Shown in pieces: positions 59,790 through 64,000 of a stretch of 64,000 nucleotides of DNA. Source of the stretch: Dicaeum eximium (lineage: Eukaryota; Chordata; Aves; Passeriformes; Dicaeidae); the NCBI GenBank assembly GCA_013396995.1, contig VWZP01002845.1, forward strand, positions 5,975,655 through 6,039,654. Direction: 5' to 3'. How positions within the stretch are numbered: position 1 is the first letter of the stretch; every line of letters starts with the position of its first letter. The position numbers were made by a program, and so were the translations under genes. Below the pieces are notes generated by a model that was given only the letters and a program-made list of their open reading frames with translations, was not told the origin of the DNA and did not search any database.

Positions 59790-59980
59790 TGAGCACTAAG
59801 GAAGCCTTTTTACTCTTCCAAATTACTCAATCAATATTCCTGGGGTTTTAACTGCCTTAGTTTAAAGAGGGGAGACATTTCCTTGACCATTATATTGTCT
59901 ATAATATGCATGTTTTGGGCATCCTTCTCAGAAGAACAAAACAAAGACTTGAAGTGCTTTTGTACAGAAATTAAAGGTAC

Positions 59981-60016
59981 ACATGTAGTGTTACTCCTAC
60001 ATGTAGTGTTAGTCCT
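59981..60016 (+). repeat. Tandem 18-base duplication in RNF6 3' UTR
   Basis: ACATGTAGTGTTACTCCT is followed directly by ACATGTAGTGTTAGTCCT, one mismatch. It lies about 120 bases before the best poly(A) hexamer. Confidence 0.85.
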
Positions 60017-60137
60017 CTTGAAACATGCCTGAGGCCCAAGTGGCAAAAGACACTAAAAAGGACAAAGTAAGCTTCCCTGAAAATCCCCAGTATCTGTATA
60101 ATTAGATATTAAACTTTATACCAATGACTTACACCGA

Positions 60138-60143
60138 AATAAA
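60138..60143 (+). terminator. Candidate RNF6 poly(A) signal AATAAA
   Basis: A canonical hexamer about 1.1 kb after the RNF6 stop, followed within 40 bases by a T/G-rich stretch (GGCTTTGTGTG) that could serve as the downstream element. This is the best candidate of three; the others start at 59784 and 60802. Confidence 0.55.
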
Positions 60144-60801
60144 GTTGCAAGTTAAATAATTGAGGCTTTGTGTGAATTACTGTTGAGCCATATCCTGTAG
60201 ATTTATAAGAAAATTCACTATTCTTAATGTTCAGTCTCAGTTTTCACTTCATTTTTCCCCACTTTTCCCCAGCTCTGTTCCTGGCCTCTTCGTTGCTAGG
60301 GTACATAAAAGCCCAGCACAAAGCGCTCCAGGGGTTTCTGCGAGAAGCTGGATGTTAAAAAGCTTGTCTTCTGAGCAACCTGCATCTCAATCCCTAGAGA
60401 AATGCAGAATTGTGCAGTGATCTGCTGGGTGTATATTCTGAGCAGTAGAAAGAGTACTTGAAGTCAGCCAGTCCAACTGACTTTCTCTGCCTGCAGAGAG
60501 TGGCCTTGACAAATGTGCTTCTGTGCCAGGTGTGTCACTTAAAACATCTGTTCATTGTGTCCTTCAAGGGTGGCTATATACTGGATCCCATGTGATCCAA
60601 TGTCTGCTTCAGTTCTGCAAGTGGAAAACTTGTCATAAATTCAACAGAAGGGCTTCTTTTCATTCCTGAAAGTAGTTCTAAGAAACTCTGTTATGAGATT
60701 TAAATTATTTAAGGATATGATTAAGATGTCTTCTGATGTAATTTGTGCTGTTAATTACTGCAAATGTTGTTGACCCCTCCCTTGAGTGCTTCCTTAGCTG
60801 C

Positions 60802-60807
60802 AATAAA
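60802..60807 (+). terminator. Distal poly(A) signal AATAAA
   Basis: A canonical hexamer about 1.8 kb after the RNF6 stop, with T-rich sequence some 45 bases downstream. Possible distal RNF6 end or chance occurrence. Confidence 0.2.
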
Positions 60808-62339
60808 GAGTGAGGAATTTAAATGTGATTATCAGAGTTAGCTAATTTTTTTACTTTTTTTTTCTTTTATTTCTGTTAGCTGCTGAGGCTGACAGTATAT
60901 AAATACATGCATGTCTTCTGCTGTTTCCTTGTTTCTTTATGATTTCCTTTTATATTTGAAATCTGCCTGATTGAAAAGACACATACACAGAAACCTGCCT
61001 TTGGCTCACTATTGCCTTGCTGGTCAGGTCCTTCAAGGTCAGTTTTAACTCTAATCCTTACAACTGCTATACTAATGCACTAGAGATGAAGGGAGATTGC
61101 CTGTGCCTTCTTTCATTCAAGTAGGAATTTTGCTGTGTGTAAGAGCATGGTTGGTTACATGGTTCAAGATGAGATCATCTGTGACAGGGTATGTTTAACT
61201 GAGCTGCGAAGTGAGAGCTTTCTGTAGAAATTGTAGGCTAGAGGAAAAGAAACATTAAGCCTCCATTACTATATTCCTGCTATGTCACATGAGAGTTGTC
61301 AAGTATTTCCCCTCCATTGAGAAGAATGTGATTTGTTACTCAGCTTCCCCAAGATACTGTGTTAATGGGACCAATTAAATCATAGCAATTCAGTTTGGTA
61401 TTGGCTTCTGTTACCTCCATTTCTGTGATAAAACTTCAGTTCTCTGCCATCCCCACCCCACAAACACTTTTTTTTAACCTCATCCTTTGGTGACATTAAG
61501 AAATGTAATTTATTTATATGAAAATAAATAGAAAAATGTGGGCAGAATTTTTACAAATAAGTTTATTTAAAATTATATATTAAATGGAGTTCAACTTGTA
61601 GCATTAATCCAGAGCCTGTAGAAAGCCTTAATATGGAAAATGACCCAGAGAGCTGCCTTAAACATGACGCCTGCAAAGATAAATATCAGGCTGAATTAAC
61701 AGGTTTTCCTATTTCTTCTATGCGTGATGCTATCAGTGACTTTCTAGCTGATATTATGGCCCTATATGTCTCTCTAATAATATATCTAGTCTCTTCTTTA
61801 ATAATATATCACATAGAAGTGGATTCCTGTGTTGCCAAGTAACACACAACAATTAGCAACATGTGCAAATTTGGAAATATAAAAGGAAACAGTAAGTGAT
61901 ACCAGGTTATGTCCTGCCACTTGATGCTTTTGCTTTGATGAGAAATAACTTCCGCTTCTAAAAGCAGCTGCCACTTGCCCATGCCCAGGCTCCTGCTGAA
62001 GTAATCCTGGGCAATCACCTGGTAACTATCAAGTGACTGATGGGAGCCCAGCCAACCTGACCACCAGGCCAACTAGGAATGGTGGGGGGTGGGGCAGGAC
62101 ATCCTGCAACCGAGTGACGATATGGTGGGCCAAGCTGGTAATCAGAGTGTGCAAGCTGATGTGGGCAGGAGAAACCTCTTAACAGAGAGAGTTGCAGTGG
62201 ACTCACTCCAGGTCTGCTCACACAAATCAAGCAGGCCCTACAGGCCAGTGTGGTGGGGCAGATACTTTCCTTTCTCTAAGAAATCAGCATCTCAAGTGCT
62301 GGTCTGCAGAAAACATGGGGAAGAAGCAGGAGGGATCAG

Positions 62340-62800
62340 GTCTGTTTCCAGTTCAAAAGACGTGATCTCATCAGGATCACAGAGACCTGGTGGGATAGCT
62401 CACACAGCTGGAGTGCTGCAATGGATGGATCTTTAGGAAGGACAGCGATGGAGAGGAGCTGCCCTTTGAGGTGAGAGCAGCAGGAATACACAAGCTCTGT
62501 CTCAGGATGGATGAGGAGCCAGCTGAGAGCCAGGTCACAAGTAGTAGGCAGACCAGCATGGTCCCTGTTGTGGTAGCTGTCTGCTACAGACCACCTGTTC
62601 AGAAAAAGAGGCAGGTGGAATCTTCTTCAGACAAACAGTCCAGAAGATCTCTGGATTATTGTTTCACAAAAAATAGTACATATTCTGGCCAATTTCCTTC
62701 CTTTCAATATCCATTCCTGAAAAGAGACACTGACATTAATTTGATTGTGGGTTGTAGGATTTACCAGTTCCTGAAGAGGCTTTGAGACCTGACTCACCTT
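62340..62800 (+). mobile_element. CR1 LINE ORF2 endonuclease-domain relic, downstream of RNF6
   Basis: Translates in one frame to ITETWWDSSHSWSAAMDG, the N-terminal part of the CR1 APE-type endonuclease. In another frame it reads VPVVVAVCYRPP, the YRPP motif of the same domain. Frame changes between the two show it is dead. Sequence from about 62,040 (pyrimidine-poor, GC-richer) may be the preceding CR1 region. This is an unusual 5' piece of CR1 for a family normally seen as 3' fragments. Confidence 0.75.
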
Positions 62801-64000
62801 TTGAATGCACTGACCATACATCAGTGCAGTCTGCAGGATTTCAAGGGAGAGAGGGGGGAAATGTCAGAAAGCTCAGGATTATTTTTACCCATTCATATAC
62901 CATGGTTGTGACTGGAGCTGTGCATGCCCAGCTGCGGTCAGAGCAGCATTCAGAAGAAAAGACACAGCCATGCTGACAGTGCAGCACTCAGAGATGAGTC
63001 TTTAAAATTAAAAATATAATTAGCTCTCATGAGATCCTATGCAGCTAATCTGATTTCAGCCTGCACACACAAAGCATCGACAACAGGGCAGCACTGCCCA
63101 GCACACTGCAGACTTCCCCCAGCCTGCTCATGTTTACAAGGGGAATGGGGTTAGCCCACCTTTTGGACACACAAGGTACCTTACAGCAATATTTATTCCA
63201 TTTCTGTTTTTTTTCCCTGGGCTTAGACTAGACTTTGACTAGTCTGGAAGAGACCTGGAGCAGGTTCACCAGATACTCAGTGCATGTTGCTCTTTGGCAT
63301 TCACACTTATTCCAGAAGGCGTTTATCCCAGCACTAAATTTATCTTTAGTGTAATGAAAATTGCCTGAAGTGCAAAAATGAAACATATACACACACTAAA
63401 ACAAAACAAATACAGCTTTGATTTTCTTTTACAGATTGAGCAGCTGAAATGGGATACAGGGATCATTTTGTCCCATTATTTTAAGCAGTGCTTTTGAAGG
63501 CCGAACTTTAGGCATTTTTAACCACAATAGGGGTTCTCGTCCTGAGTAAAGTGGGACAGATAAGGTCCCAGGACAGGAAGTACAAGTGCTTGTACTTCCA
63601 AGAAAAGCACTTGAATTGTACGTTGAACCTTTTCATCTCATCAGTAATACTAAGACTTCAACTTTGCCAATTCCATTGTGATGTATTTCCTTTCACAGCA
63701 CTGTTTCTACAGCACTGAGCATCTGACATACCTTACAGAGCCTGTGAGCTATTTTTGCAGTTCACACACATTTGAGCTACATTAATAATGGCTCACTCTT
63801 TACCTTCAGGCATGCGTGCCCAGGAAAGCATATCATGTTGCTATTTTAATACAGAGGTCTTGCCCTTTTCTGACTGAGTAATGCATGAATAGAGCACTTT
63901 GGGTCCTGGTACCATTTCTTTTACTGTGCTCTTAAAAACATTTTGCATACAGTCTATTCAATTTGTTCAATGTTATCAGCATACATATAAACACTGAAAG

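Larger units (their letters stand above)
59020..60160 (+). other. RNF6: RNF6 3' UTR (3' end inferred)
   Basis: AT-rich, stop-dense sequence directly follows the RNF6 stop codon without a splice signal. It contains AU-rich pentamers, two UGUAAAUA Pumilio-type sites and several poly(A) hexamers. The end is inferred from the AATAAA at 60138; another hexamer at 59784 or 60802 could be used instead. Confidence 0.6.
60161..64000. other. Intergenic region downstream of RNF6
   Basis: AT-rich sequence with the CR1 endonuclease relic at 62340-62800 and GC-richer, possibly related sequence from about 62,040. No exon, RNA gene or second CpG island is visible up to the window end. Confidence 0.7.

Overview
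This window is vertebrate nuclear DNA, almost certainly from a bird. It holds two well-known genes in divergent orientation. Long AT-rich introns are cut by GT-AG splice sites, and two CpG islands mark promoters. The interspersed repeats are CR1 LINEs of avian type, on both strands; their 3' tails resemble the phrase 'ggttggaagggacctt' and an ATTCTRTG-like end. I could not narrow the species further. There is no bacterial, plasmid, phage or CRISPR content.

Left two thirds (1 to about 45,200, minus strand): the 5' part of CDK8, the Mediator-associated cyclin-dependent kinase. Four coding exons can be placed to the base: exon 1 44624-44751, exon 2 21524-21599, exon 3 11510-11620, exon 4 9324-9464. 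They encode residues 1-152, from the initiator Met to the HRDL catalytic-loop motif. The remaining exons were not found in the leftmost 9.3 kb and should lie beyond the left edge. The introns (about 23.0, 9.9 and 2.0 kb) contain CR1 fragments, simple repeats and no other gene I can support.

Middle (about 45,200-51,350): the intergenic space between the two promoters, heavily invaded by CR1 copies. The CDK8 island carries two ZNF143/THAP11-type motifs exactly 50 bp apart, plus one undetermined base (N) at 44820. The second CpG island (about 51,350-52,150) has an NRF1 site and several GC boxes. It is the likely RNF6 promoter.

Right (about 51,350-60,150, plus strand): RNF6, a RING-H2 E3 ubiquitin ligase. 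Three coding exons (55211-55400, 55901-56008, 57308-59019) splice to a complete 669-residue protein with an intact C-terminal RING-H2 finger. A 3' UTR follows, with two Pumilio-type sites and candidate poly(A) signals. From 60,150 to the right edge is intergenic DNA with a CR1 endonuclease-domain relic.

The CDK8-RNF6 head-to-head pairing matches the arrangement I recall for human 13q12, so this looks like conserved vertebrate synteny. I found no convincing previously undescribed system. The most useful oddities are the in-frame open extension upstream of the CDK8 start, the paired promoter motifs, two protein-like frame-broken stretches in CDK8 introns, and the paired Pumilio sites in RNF6.
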